Shown: piece by piece, positions 1 through 7,085 of the stretch | Numbering within the stretch: the stretch's first letter is position 1 | Layout: every line of letters begins with the position of its first letter | Origin: JAXHUH01 sp034211175 | GTDB lineage: Bacteria; Actinomycetota; Acidimicrobiia; Acidimicrobiales; CAIXPF01 | Assembly (NCBI GenBank): GCA_034211175.1 | Contig: JAXHUH010000113.1 | Location: 1-16,434, forward strand | DNA: 16,434 nucleotides | Reading direction: 5' to 3' | The notes under the pieces: model-generated | Database searches by the model: none | What the model saw: only the letters and a program-made list of their open reading frames with translations | Told to the model about the DNA's origin: nothing | Translations under genes and position numbers: made by a program

Positions 1-37
1 ACGTGCGGCCCGCGGGGTGCTCCCGCGGGCCGCACGT
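1..37 (-). terminator. Hairpin terminator of the peroxiredoxin gene
   Basis: A perfect 16-bp inverted repeat (1-16 with 22-37) encloses a 5-nt loop. It begins 12 bp beyond the stop codon of the minus-strand peroxiredoxin gene. The stem is almost entirely G and C. The window edge hides whether a T-run follows on the minus strand. Position and perfection make it a likely intrinsic terminator, possibly shared with a gene outside the window. Confidence 0.7.
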
Positions 38-49
38 CCGCGTCGGGGC

Positions 50-532
50 TCAGAGCTTCTCGAGCACGGAGTCCGCGCCGCTCACCGACACACCGGGGCC
101 GGGCTCGACCATGAGCTCGGTCACCACGCCGTCCTCGAGGATCGCCGCGTAGCGCTGGGAGCGGGTGCCGAGGCCGAAACCGCTGCCGTCCATCTCGAGG
201 TCCATCCCCGAGGTGAACTCACCGTTGCCGTCGGCCAGCATCTGGACGTCGTCACCGACCGACAGCGCATCACCCCAGGCGCCCATGACGAAGGCGTCGT
301 TCACCGAGATGCACGCGACCTTGGCGACGCCCTTGGCGGCGATCTCGTCGGCGAGCTGGAGGTAGCCCGGCAGGTGCTGGTCCGAGCACGTCGGCGTGAA
401 CGCGCCGGGCACGGCGAAGAGCACGACCTTGCCGCTGCCGAGCGCCTCGTGGCTCCCGATCGGGCGCGGTCCGTCGGCGGTCATGGTCATCAGCTTCACG
501 TCCGGGATCGTGCTGCCCTTTGCGATGGCCAT
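50..532 (-). CDS. Peroxiredoxin, Prx5-like (thioredoxin fold), 160 aa
   Basis: This is a cytosolic thiol peroxidase that reduces hydrogen peroxide and organic hydroperoxides. The Prx5 signature PGAFTPTCS is at residues 42-50, with the peroxidatic cysteine at Cys49, followed by HLPGY and the family motif SVNDAFV (76-82). The ATG at 532 was chosen because it starts the conserved MAIAKGSTIPD segment and has GGGGGAG 9 nt upstream; the open frame runs further upstream to 670, but that part is Arg/Pro-rich and looks non-coding. The only other cysteine is Cys74. The C-terminal resolving cysteine of human PRDX5 has no counterpart, since that region reads VEPGPGVSVSG. The enzyme therefore probably works as a 1-Cys peroxidase with an external thiol partner. 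Length is normal for the family. The family call is secure; the reductant is unknown. Confidence 0.93.
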   Translation of the reverse strand: MAIAKGSTIPDVKLMTMTADGPRPIGSHEALGSGKVVLFAVPGAFTPTCSDQHLPGYLQLADEIAAKGVAKVACISVNDAFVMGAWGDALSVGDDVQMLADGNGEFTSGMDLEMDGSGFGLGTRSQRYAAILEDGVVTELMVEPGPGVSVSGADSVLEKL

Positions 533-776
533 CTCGTTCGTCTCCCCCAGGGGTCGTCGGCCGGCCGGCGTGCACCGGTCGGGACGCCGCCGGCCCGCTC
601 CGGGCGGGCGAACGCACGTCGCCGAGATCTTGCCCGCTGTGGCCGACGAGGTCCTAGTCCTTCGCGGCACGCGGTCCCGGCGGGTCGCCGAGGCGGCCGA
701 GGCGACGGGACGAGGGATTCGACGTGACGAGCGGCGGGTAGTGAAGGTCCACGTCGCCGAGCGAAGGAGTGGGAAC

Positions 777-962
777 GTGCCAGCTGGGATCGATCTCGGG
801 AACCGTGCCGACTACCTCCGCCGCGAGGCCGGGCGCGTCGCCACCAGGATGGAGCTCGCGCCGCTGAGGGCCGCGCTGGCCCGGCGCGCGTGTGAGCTCG
901 ACCTCGAGCAGTTCGTGCTCGGTCTCCGCCGCGAGGCGACCGAGCCTGCCGCCGCGGTCTGA
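777..962 (+). CDS. Possible small hypothetical protein, 61 aa
   Basis: I do not recognise this protein. The GTG at 777 has GAAGGAG ending 7 nt upstream, which is good spacing. Most of its codons end in G or C, as in the clear genes around it. The product is predicted to be mostly amphipathic helix, rich in Arg, Leu, Glu and Ala (residues 10-55), with a single Cys39 and no signal peptide or membrane segment. An in-frame GTG at 741 is an alternative start but has no convincing ribosome site. A weak hairpin at 993-1034 lies 30 nt after the stop. It is divergent from the peroxiredoxin gene. In DNA this GC-rich, open frames of this size arise by chance, so the call depends on the ribosome site and codon bias. 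If it is not real, 533-1254 is a long untranslated stretch. Confidence 0.42.
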   Translation: MPAGIDLGNRADYLRREAGRVATRMELAPLRAALARRACELDLEQFVLGLRREATEPAAAV

Positions 963-992
963 CCCGCCGCAGCGCAACGCCCGACCTCGACC

Positions 993-1034
993 CGGTCGGG
1001 CACGCCGCCCGGGCCCCGGACCGTCCCGACCGGT
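993..1034 (+). terminator. Candidate hairpin after the small ORF
   Basis: CCGGTCGGG (993-1001) pairs perfectly with CCCGACCGG (1026-1034) across a 24-nt loop, 30 nt downstream of the stop at 962. There is no T-run and the loop is long, so it is a weak terminator candidate. Nothing else was recognised in the 963-1254 gap before the esterase gene. Confidence 0.3.
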
Positions 1035-1254
1035 GACCGACGCCGGGTGGCGCCGATCGGTGCTCGCCGCGACGATGACGGACGTATGTCAGTTCGGTGT
1101 CGCACGGCGCGCGGGTCATCACTCAATGCACCCAAGCACCTGACCGTGGTGTACCAATTGGCGGGAGTCGCGGGAGGTCGCTCGCCCCGGCGGCTGCCGG
1201 GCGTCGACGCCGCGCAGCGCTGTGGACCGAGCCCGAGCCGGGAGCGAGTTCACC

Positions 1255-3003
1255 ATGGTCTTCGGTCGGGATGACATCGGTTCGGACGAGGGTCCCGCAG
1301 GAGCGGTCCCGCCTCGGCCCGTCGCCGGCGTGAGCCGGTCGCGTCCACGCGCCGCGTCGTTGCTCGCCACGATCGTCGCCGCCGCCACCGCGGCCGTGAC
1401 CTTCGCCGCGGTGCCCGCCACGGCCGAGCCGACGATCGCCGCACCACCCGATCGGATGATCGTCGCGGTGGACGTGTCCGCGTCGATGGAGGTCGGCGCG
1501 GGCGAGGCCGGCGACCCGGGCGACTGCAACCGCGACGGCTCGGTCGACGACAACGACGACCTGAACGGCGACGACCGGACGGGCACGGCGCTCGACTGCG
1601 CGGTCGCCGCGGTCCTCGCGCTGACCACCGAGCTGGCCCCGGCCTGGCCGTCGACGAGGCTGAGCATCATCGTGTTCGGTGACGACGCCGCCGTTGCCGA
1701 CCTCGGCGAGCCGACCGGCGACGCCAACCCCCTCGACGAGGTGCTCGGCCCGCTGGCCGAGCGGGTGCCGGGCGACCGGGACCGCACCGCCGACGTGACC
1801 GAGGCGATCGCCTCGGTCCGCACCGGTGGCATCGATCTCCACCGACCCGTCGAGGTCGGTCGCCAGAGCCGCCTCGATGCCCTCGTCGACCGGGTCCGGG
1901 GCATCGGGCCCGGCGACGGCGACCAGGTCGTCGTGCTGTCGCGCACCGGGTCGACCCTGTCCATGGACGACCTCGCCGAGGCCTCGGCACTCGGGGTCCC
2001 GTTCCACACGTTCGCGCTGGGGCCGGAGGGCGCGTGCTCCGAGTCGCTCGCGGCGCTGGCCGACGCGACCGGGACCGTCTGCGGCGCGCTCGGCGACCCG
2101 CTCGGGCTGGCGACGCTGCTCGTCCCGTCGGTCGAGCCCGCCGAAGCCGAGCCGGTCGAGCGTCCCGACACGATCACCTACGTCGCCCTCGGCGACAGCT
2201 ACTCGGCCGGCGAGGGCCTCGACAACGACCGGGAGACCGACGAGCTGCTCTGCCACCGGGCCGCCGAGGACGCGTACCCGGGCCTCCTCGCGCGACGCCT
2301 GGAGGCCGAGACCGGACGGCCCGTCCAGCTGGACCTGGCTGCGTGCTCCGGTGCGATGATGCGCCACGTCCTCGCCGACGAGCAGCACCTCGACGGGTTG
2401 AACCCTCCGCAGCTCGAGGCCCTCGACGCGTCGACCGAGCTCGTCACCATCACGATGGGCGGCAACGACCTGGGCTTCTCGGAGATCGGCCTCCACTGCG
2501 CCACCCAGCTGCGCTGCCCGGACGACGGCTACGTCTCCCTCGCCGAGGGCCCGGACCCGACGCTGGCCGAGTGGGTCGATCGCCGCCTCCCGCTCCTCCA
2601 GGTGGAGCTCACGGCGCTCTACCGGGCGATCGCGGCACGGGCACCCGATGCGACGATCGTGGCCCTCGGCTACCCCCGCCCGATCAGCGCCGCCCCCCAG
2701 CGGCTGTGCCGGATCCGGTGGGTGCTCGACGACTACGAGCGACAGTTCCTGCGCTCGGTGGCCGACCGCCTCGAGGCCGCCGTCCTCGGCGCGGCCCGCG
2801 CCGCCGGCGTGTACGGCATCGGCGTGACCGAGGCGTTCGCCGGCCGCGAGGCGTGCGCCCGCCGCTCCGGGGCCGACGAGTGGATCAACGGCCACGTGCT
2901 CGACGCGTCCGACCTCGTCGGACCGGGCACGTTCCACCCGAACCGGGCCGGCCACGAGGCCTACGCCGCGCTGCTCACCGACTGGTTCGTGGCCCGTCCC
3001 TGA
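1255..3003 (+). CDS. Secreted vWA-domain / SGNH (SEST-like) esterase fusion, 582 aa
   Basis: This is a probable exported lipase or esterase. The ATG at 1255 was chosen over the in-frame GTG at 1222 because GGGAG lies 10 nt upstream. Residues 27-57 form a signal peptide (RSRPR, hydrophobic core, ATA|E site after Ala57). Residues about 66-290 resemble a von Willebrand factor A domain with the MIDAS motif DVSAS (73-77). A dockerin/EF-hand-like calcium loop is inserted at 90-101 (Asp90, Asn92, Asp94, Gly95, Val97, Asp98, Asp101). Residues about 305-580 form an SGNH hydrolase: GDSYS (catalytic Ser315), GGND (402-405) and FHPNRAGH (His561). The usual Asp three residues before the His is Gly558, as expected for the Ser-His dyad of Streptomyces scabies-type esterases. 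Six cysteines in this domain (333, 364, 415, 421, 485, 534) fit the three disulfides of that family. The natural substrate is unknown. The patatin gene follows after 42 bp. Confidence 0.88.
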   Translation: MVFGRDDIGSDEGPAGAVPPRPVAGVSRSRPRAASLLATIVAAATAAVTFAAVPATAEPTIAAPPDRMIVAVDVSASMEVGAGEAGDPGDCNRDGSVDDNDDLNGDDRTGTALDCAVAAVLALTTELAPAWPSTRLSIIVFGDDAAVADLGEPTGDANPLDEVLGPLAERVPGDRDRTADVTEAIASVRTGGIDLHRPVEVGRQSRLDALVDRVRGIGPGDGDQVVVLSRTGSTLSMDDLAEASALGVPFHTFALGPEGACSESLAALADATGTVCGALGDPLGLATLLVPSVEPAEAEPVERPDTITYVALGDSYSAGEGLDNDRETDELLCHRAAEDAYPGLLARRLEAETGRPVQLDLAACSGAMMRHVLADEQHLDGLNPPQLEALDASTELVTITMGGNDLGFSEIGLHCATQLRCPDDGYVSLAEGPDPTLAEWVDRRLPLLQVELTALYRAIAARAPDATIVALGYPRPISAAPQRLCRIRWVLDDYERQFLRSVADRLEAAVLGAARAAGVYGIGVTEAFAGREACARRSGADEWINGHVLDASDLVGPGTFHPNRAGHEAYAALLTDWFVARP

Positions 3004-3034
3004 TCGGCGCGTTTGCCGGAGGGCGCGACCGGCA

Positions 3035-3049
3035 ATGGTCGGGCCATGA
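3035..3049 (+). promoter_or_regulatory. Possible five-codon mini-ORF coupled to the patatin start
   Basis: ATG GTC GGG CCA TGA reads as a tiny open frame. GGAGGG lies at 3018-3023, 11 nt upstream. Its stop overlaps the patatin start codon as ATGA (3046-3049). The patatin ATG itself has no good ribosome site, so terminating ribosomes could restart there. This is inference; the alternative is simple weak initiation at 3046. Confidence 0.3.
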
Positions 3050-4293
3050 ACGAGCGAGACGGTGAAGCCGACGGTGGTGACGCCGACGACGCACTCGGCC
3101 TGGTCCTGACCGGCGGCGGTGCCCGCGGCGCCCACCAGGCCGGCGTCCTGTCGGTGGTCCTGCCCGCGCTGGCTGCCGACGGGATCCGCCCCCGCATCGT
3201 CACCGGCGCCAGCGCGGGCGCGATCAACGCCGCCGGCGTCACCTCGACGGCACACCACCCGCCCGACGTCCAGGCCGACATCCTCGAGCGCCAGTGGCGC
3301 GACGTCGTGCTGTCGTCGGTGGCCCGTCCGCTGTGGCAGCAGGTGCCCCGGAACCTGCTCGGCTGGTTCGGCGAGATCGCCGACGTCGGGGGGCTGCGGC
3401 TCACGTCGCTGCTCGACACCGCGCCGCTCGGCCGCCACCTGCACCAGGCGATCGACTGGGGCTCGCTCCACCACAACCTGGCGTCCGGCACCGTCGAGCG
3501 GCTCTCGATCCTCGCCACCGCGACCCACGGCGGGCGGCCCACCGCGTTCACCGAGGGCGGCGGGGACCTGCCCGACTCGCCCCCGCCGGCGCCGCGCTTC
3601 GTGCCCGCCCGGACCGAGCCGCGCCACCTGTTGGCGTCCGCGGCGATCCCCATGTTGTTCCCGCCGCTGGAGATCGTCGCCCCCGACGACGCACGGGGCT
3701 GGTACCACGACGGCTCGACCCGTCTGCACACGCCGCTGTCGCCGGCGCTGTCGTTGGGGGCCGATCGCCTGCTGGTCCTCAGCGCGACCGCGATCTCACC
3801 GTCGGCCCGGCCCGACGTCACGGAGCCGCCCGACCTGGCGGACGCCGCCGTCGCCGTCCTGAAGGCGATGGTCGAGGACCCGGTTCGCCGGGACGTCCAC
3901 CGCCTCGGCGTCGTCAACCAGTACCTCGCCGGCGACGACGGCGCCCGCCGTTACCGCAGCGACCGCGGCCGGGACCCGTACCGGGTCGTGCCGTACGGCT
4001 TCATCGCTCCGGACGACACCGACGACATCGGCGAGCTGGCCCTCGACCTGTTCCGCCGCCGCTACTCCGGCCTCGCCGCACGCAAGGGCGTCGACCTGCA
4101 GGTGCTGCACCGCCTCCTCGGCGGCGACAGCCCGCTGCAGGGCGAGCTGCTCAGCTACCTGCTCTTCGATCGCGACTTCATGGCCGAGCTGATCCGTCTC
4201 GGCCGGGCCGCGGGCGAGCGCTGGCTCGCCGGCGGGGGTTGGCGCACGAACGTCCTCGACGAGCTGCGTGAGCCCGCGCCCTCCACCGGCTGA
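3046..4293 (+). CDS. Patatin-like phospholipase, 415 aa
   Basis: This is a serine acyl-hydrolase of the patatin family, which cleaves phospholipid or other acyl esters by a Ser-Asp dyad. The three family blocks are in order: the oxyanion loop GGGARG (23-28), the nucleophile elbow GASAG (54-58, Ser56) and the Asp motif DGS (222-224, Asp222). No signal peptide or membrane helix is visible, so the enzyme is probably cytoplasmic or peripheral to the membrane. A C-terminal extension of about 160 residues follows the catalytic domain, as in many actinobacterial members; I recognise no domain in it. The ATG at 3046 is the likeliest start. A TTG at 3013 would add 11 residues without support. The gene follows the secreted esterase by 42 bp and probably shares its transcript, giving two ester hydrolases in tandem, one exported and one not. 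Confidence 0.9.
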   Translation: MNERDGEADGGDADDALGLVLTGGGARGAHQAGVLSVVLPALAADGIRPRIVTGASAGAINAAGVTSTAHHPPDVQADILERQWRDVVLSSVARPLWQQVPRNLLGWFGEIADVGGLRLTSLLDTAPLGRHLHQAIDWGSLHHNLASGTVERLSILATATHGGRPTAFTEGGGDLPDSPPPAPRFVPARTEPRHLLASAAIPMLFPPLEIVAPDDARGWYHDGSTRLHTPLSPALSLGADRLLVLSATAISPSARPDVTEPPDLADAAVAVLKAMVEDPVRRDVHRLGVVNQYLAGDDGARRYRSDRGRDPYRVVPYGFIAPDDTDDIGELALDLFRRRYSGLAARKGVDLQVLHRLLGGDSPLQGELLSYLLFDRDFMAELIRLGRAAGERWLAGGGWRTNVLDELREPAPSTG

Positions 4294-4295
4294 GC

Positions 4296-4321
4296 GGCCC
4301 GGCTGCACCCGCAGCCGGGCC
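4296..4321. terminator. Bidirectional terminator between patatin and USP genes
   Basis: A perfect 11-bp stem (4296-4306 with 4311-4321) has a 4-nt loop, starting 2 nt after the patatin stop. The convergent universal stress protein gene ends at 4375, so the hairpin can serve both strands. There is no clear T-run. A further 10-bp palindrome, GTGGGCCCAC, follows at 4341-4350. Confidence 0.75.
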
Positions 4322-4374
4322 ACACGGTCGAGCCGCACGGGTGGGCCCACCGGCCGACCCGCGCGGTCGAGCGC

Positions 4375-5397
4375 TCAGGCGCCGGCGCCGTTCGAGGCCA
4401 GCGCGGCCTCGCTGACGCGGTCCTCCGTGCCGTCGGCGCCGACCATGGTCGGCGGTAGCACGACGACCGGGCTGTGGGCGTGGCGCACGACCTCGAGCGC
4501 CACGCTGCCCATCACCAGCCGGCGCAGCCCGCGCCGCCCGTGGGTCCCCATCACGATCAACGTGCCCGGGACCCGGTCGGCGAACTCGACGATGGCCCGC
4601 CCCGGATGACGCGAGTGCAGCGTGTCCCACGCGATGTCGAGGGACGGTGCCCTGGCCGCCAGGCGGCTCAGGTACGCCGTCTCGGCGACGTCGGAGGGCC
4701 CGGTGGTCGACGGCTCGAGGACCTGGGTGATGAACAGCTCGGCGTGGAGGCGCGGGGCGAGGCCGATGGCGGCCTCGACGGCCCGTTCGGCGTGCTCGGA
4801 GCCGTCGACGCACACGACGACGCGGGAGATCTCGCCGGCCTCGGCGGGCACGTGCGGCCCGAACAGGAGCACGGGCACCGGTGCGTGGCGGATGACCTCC
4901 TCGGCCACGCTGCCGAGCACGAGCTCACCGACCGCGGAGCTCGCCCGGGTCGACAGGCACAGCATCGCCACGGACGCGTTGTTCGCGTGGTCGACGATGC
5001 GCTCGGCCGGGGTGCCGCGCTCGTCGAGCACGACCCGGCCGGCCGGGACCGCGCCCGGCACCTCGATCGCCCGCTGGCGGGCCCGGAGGAAGCTGTCGAT
5101 GGTCGTGCGGGAGATCCCCGGCTCGGCCACCGTCAGGAGCTCGACCCCCATGCCGGCCTGGCGGGCGATGCGGGGACCCGCGACCGCGGCGGCGGGTGGC
5201 GCGCTCGCCGGATCGAGCGCCACCGTCATCATGTCGCGGGGCCGCTCCGCTTCGGTGGCCACCGCTTCGGTGACCAGATCGTGCTCGTCGTCGCCGAGGC
5301 GCACCCCGTGGTCGACACGTAGGTGCTCGGACATCTCCGCCCTCGACAGGAACAGCAGCTCGCAGCGCGGGCACGCGTGGGTCTCGACACCGGACAT
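4375..5397 (-). CDS. Tandem universal stress protein with N-terminal C2H2 zinc finger, 340 aa
   Basis: This protein has two UspA domains and an unusual N-terminus. Residues 9-30 match a C2H2 zinc finger (Cys9-x2-Cys12, then His25-x4-His30) with the typical hydrophobic residues between the ligands. The first Usp domain covers about 57-180. Its ATP-loop region (149-163) keeps the final GS but has lost the leading glycines, so it probably does not bind ATP. The second, about 191-315, has the intact ATP motif G-x2-G-x9-GS (Gly284, Gly287, Gly297, Ser298) and the starting strand VVVCVDGS. The ATG at 5397 has GAGAGGTG a few nt upstream and sits directly before the zinc finger, so the finger belongs to the protein. 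Tandem Usp proteins are common in actinobacteria and are linked to hypoxia and stationary-phase survival; the added finger could bind DNA, RNA or a protein. It is divergent from pncB. Confidence 0.9.
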   Translation of the reverse strand: MSGVETHACPRCELLFLSRAEMSEHLRVDHGVRLGDDEHDLVTEAVATEAERPRDMMTVALDPASAPPAAAVAGPRIARQAGMGVELLTVAEPGISRTTIDSFLRARQRAIEVPGAVPAGRVVLDERGTPAERIVDHANNASVAMLCLSTRASSAVGELVLGSVAEEVIRHAPVPVLLFGPHVPAEAGEISRVVVCVDGSEHAERAVEAAIGLAPRLHAELFITQVLEPSTTGPSDVAETAYLSRLAARAPSLDIAWDTLHSRHPGRAIVEFADRVPGTLIVMGTHGRRGLRRLVMGSVALEVVRHAHSPVVVLPPTMVGADGTEDRVSEAALASNGAGA

Positions 5398-5472
5398 CGT
5401 TCACCTCTCTTGCGTCGACCGCCGTCGACACCAACGATCCTGCGCCCGGAGGCCCCCGCCGGTGCAGAGCAC

Positions 5473-5484
5473 GAACGCACGTTC
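5473..5484. promoter_or_regulatory. GAAC-N4-GTTC motif (LexA-box-like) in the USP/pncB intergenic region
   Basis: GAACGCACGTTC lies between the divergent starts at 5397 and 5621. It matches the core of the actinobacterial/Bacillus SOS box (GAAC-N4-GTTC), but only one outer base (C5472) fits the longer mycobacterial consensus. No clear -35/-10 pair was found for either gene in this 223-bp gap. The site is tentative. Confidence 0.3.
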
Positions 5485-5620
5485 ACCGGTGCCGAACGTC
5501 ACAATCATGGCGGACTGGCCCCCTTCGCGCACTCGATCCGGCCGGTTTCGCCCCGACGACCGGGGGGTAGGCGGCCAACCTGCCCGCGCCCACCGGGCGC
5601 CCCGAGGTCGCGGAGGGCCC

Positions 5621-7006
5621 GTGTCGAGACCATCGCTGTTCGCACCCCGTCGGATCGATCGGGACGACTCCGTGCACGGGGGCCTCGAGACGGACCTCTA
5701 CGAGCTGCGGATGGCGGCGAGCTACCGGCGGCGGGCGATGACCGACGAGGCCACGTTCAGCTTCTACGTCCGTCACCTCCCCCGGGACTGGGGCTTCTTC
5801 GTGGTCGACGGGATCGGCAGCCTCCTCGACGCGCTCGGGTCGTTCGGGGTGAGCGACGACGACGTGGGACACCTGCGCACCATCGGCTTCGCGCCCGAGG
5901 CGGCCGACGCGCTCGCCGGTCTGCGCTTCGGCGGTGACGTGCACGCGGTGCCGGAGGGCCGGATCGTGCTGGCCGGCGAACCGGTGCTCGAGATCACCGC
6001 GCCGCTCGACGAGGCCCAGGTCGTCGAGACCCTGGTCCTCAACCACCTCACCCATCGGATCGCCCTGGCGACCAAGGCCACCCGTTGCCGTGTCGCCGCC
6101 GGCGGCGCCATCGGCCTCGCCGACTTCTCGATGCGGCGGACCCACGGGATGGAGGCGGCGATGACGGTCAGCCGCGCCTGCGCCCTCGCCGGCTTCGGCG
6201 GCACCAGCAACGTCGAGGGCGCCCGTCGCCACGGCCTGCGCGCCGTCGGGACGATGGCCCACAGCTACATCGAGGCGTTCCCCACCGAGCGCGAGGCGTT
6301 CGAGGCGTTCGTCGACGACCACGGGCCGACGACGCTGCTCGTCGACACCTACGACACCGACGAGGGCGTCCGGCGGGCCATCGAGGTGATCCGGTCGCGC
6401 TCGGAGACCGGCGACGGCTTCGGTGTGCGCATCGACAGCGGCGACCTGGCCGCCGAGGCCCGCGCCGCCCGGCGCCGGCTCGACGACGCCGGGCTGGGGG
6501 CGGTGCACATCATCGTCAGCGGCGGAATCGACGAGCACGAGCTCGGGCGCTTCCGTCGGGACAAGGCCCCGATCGACCTCGTCGGCATCGGTTCCCAGCT
6601 CGGTGTCGCCGCCGACGCACCCGTCCTCGACAGCGCGTACAAGCTGGTGCGCGCCGGGGACCGCGACGTGATGAAGCTCTCGGAGGGCAAGGCCACGCTC
6701 CCCGGCCCCAAGCAGGTCCACCGCCGCCGGGGCGCGATCGACGACACGATCGCCGGGCGCGACGAGCCGGTCCCGCCCGGTCACGACTCGCTGCTCGTCC
6801 CCGTCGGACGTGGCGGCCGCCTCGTCGACCCCGACGCCGTCGACCTCGACGCCGCCCGCCGGCGACTCGACGAGGACCTCGCCGCCCTCCCGGCCGGGGC
6901 GCGCGCGGTGCGCGCCCCCGACGCGCCGGAGGCGGCGATCTCGGACCACCTCCGGGGCCTGACATCACGGGTCCGCGCCGCGATCCGCGAGCGCGCCGCC
7001 CACTGA
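5621..7006 (+). CDS. pncB: Nicotinate phosphoribosyltransferase, 461 aa
   Basis: This enzyme joins nicotinate and PRPP to give nicotinate mononucleotide with ATP hydrolysis (EC 6.3.4.21). It is the Preiss-Handler step of NAD salvage in the cytosol. Family blocks are clear: TDLYELRM (24-31), FSFYVRHLP (46-54), FSMRRTHG (169-176), TSNVEGARRHG (195-205), GTMAHSY (210-216), LVDTYDT (240-246), VRIDSGDLA (269-277), VSGGID (299-304) and GIGSQL (322-327). His214 in GTMAHS is the likely phosphorylated histidine, by analogy with Salmonella PncB. The GTG at 5621 has GGAGG ending 4 nt upstream and starts shortly before the conserved region; the open frame extends far upstream, but only as an antisense shadow of the stress-protein gene. 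Length fits the mycobacterial PncB type. It is divergent from the stress protein and 79 bp ahead of the chemoreceptor gene, which has its own promoter candidate. Confidence 0.95.
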   Translation: MSRPSLFAPRRIDRDDSVHGGLETDLYELRMAASYRRRAMTDEATFSFYVRHLPRDWGFFVVDGIGSLLDALGSFGVSDDDVGHLRTIGFAPEAADALAGLRFGGDVHAVPEGRIVLAGEPVLEITAPLDEAQVVETLVLNHLTHRIALATKATRCRVAAGGAIGLADFSMRRTHGMEAAMTVSRACALAGFGGTSNVEGARRHGLRAVGTMAHSYIEAFPTEREAFEAFVDDHGPTTLLVDTYDTDEGVRRAIEVIRSRSETGDGFGVRIDSGDLAAEARAARRRLDDAGLGAVHIIVSGGIDEHELGRFRRDKAPIDLVGIGSQLGVAADAPVLDSAYKLVRAGDRDVMKLSEGKATLPGPKQVHRRRGAIDDTIAGRDEPVPPGHDSLLVPVGRGGRLVDPDAVDLDAARRRLDEDLAALPAGARAVRAPDAPEAAISDHLRGLTSRVRAAIRERAAH

Positions 7007-7030
7007 GCCGCGCCGTCGGCCGGGATCGCC

Positions 7031-7058
7031 TGAACCCGACGACGCGCCGTGCCGATAC
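7031..7058 (+). promoter_or_regulatory. Sigma-28 (FliA/SigD/WhiG-type) promoter candidate for the chemoreceptor
   Basis: GCCGATAC at 7051-7058 matches the sigma-28 -10 consensus GCCGATAA/T in 7 of 8 bases. TGAA at 7031-7034 matches the -35 element TAAA in 3 of 4. The 16-nt spacer is one longer than the usual 15. The site lies 28 bp before the start codon of a methyl-accepting chemotaxis gene, the class of gene this sigma factor typically drives. Confidence 0.5.
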
Positions 7059-7085
7059 CCGGTTCGTCCCCTCAGGAGGAGCACG

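Noticed and set aside
1155..1162. CCAATTGG palindrome upstream of the esterase gene
   Set aside because: It is only 8 bp with no paired promoter element; too short to call an operator.
1123..3729. Long minus-strand open frame (868 codons) opposite the esterase and patatin genes
   Set aside because: The plus strand carries full catalytic motifs for two known families. The reverse frame is low-complexity and Arg/Gly/Val-rich, as expected of an antisense shadow in DNA where third positions are almost all G or C.
4622..5620. N-terminal extension of about 333 residues on the nicotinate phosphoribosyltransferase frame
   Set aside because: The extension is antisense to the stress-protein gene, has no family similarity, and the GTG at 5621 with GGAGG matches the normal PncB start.
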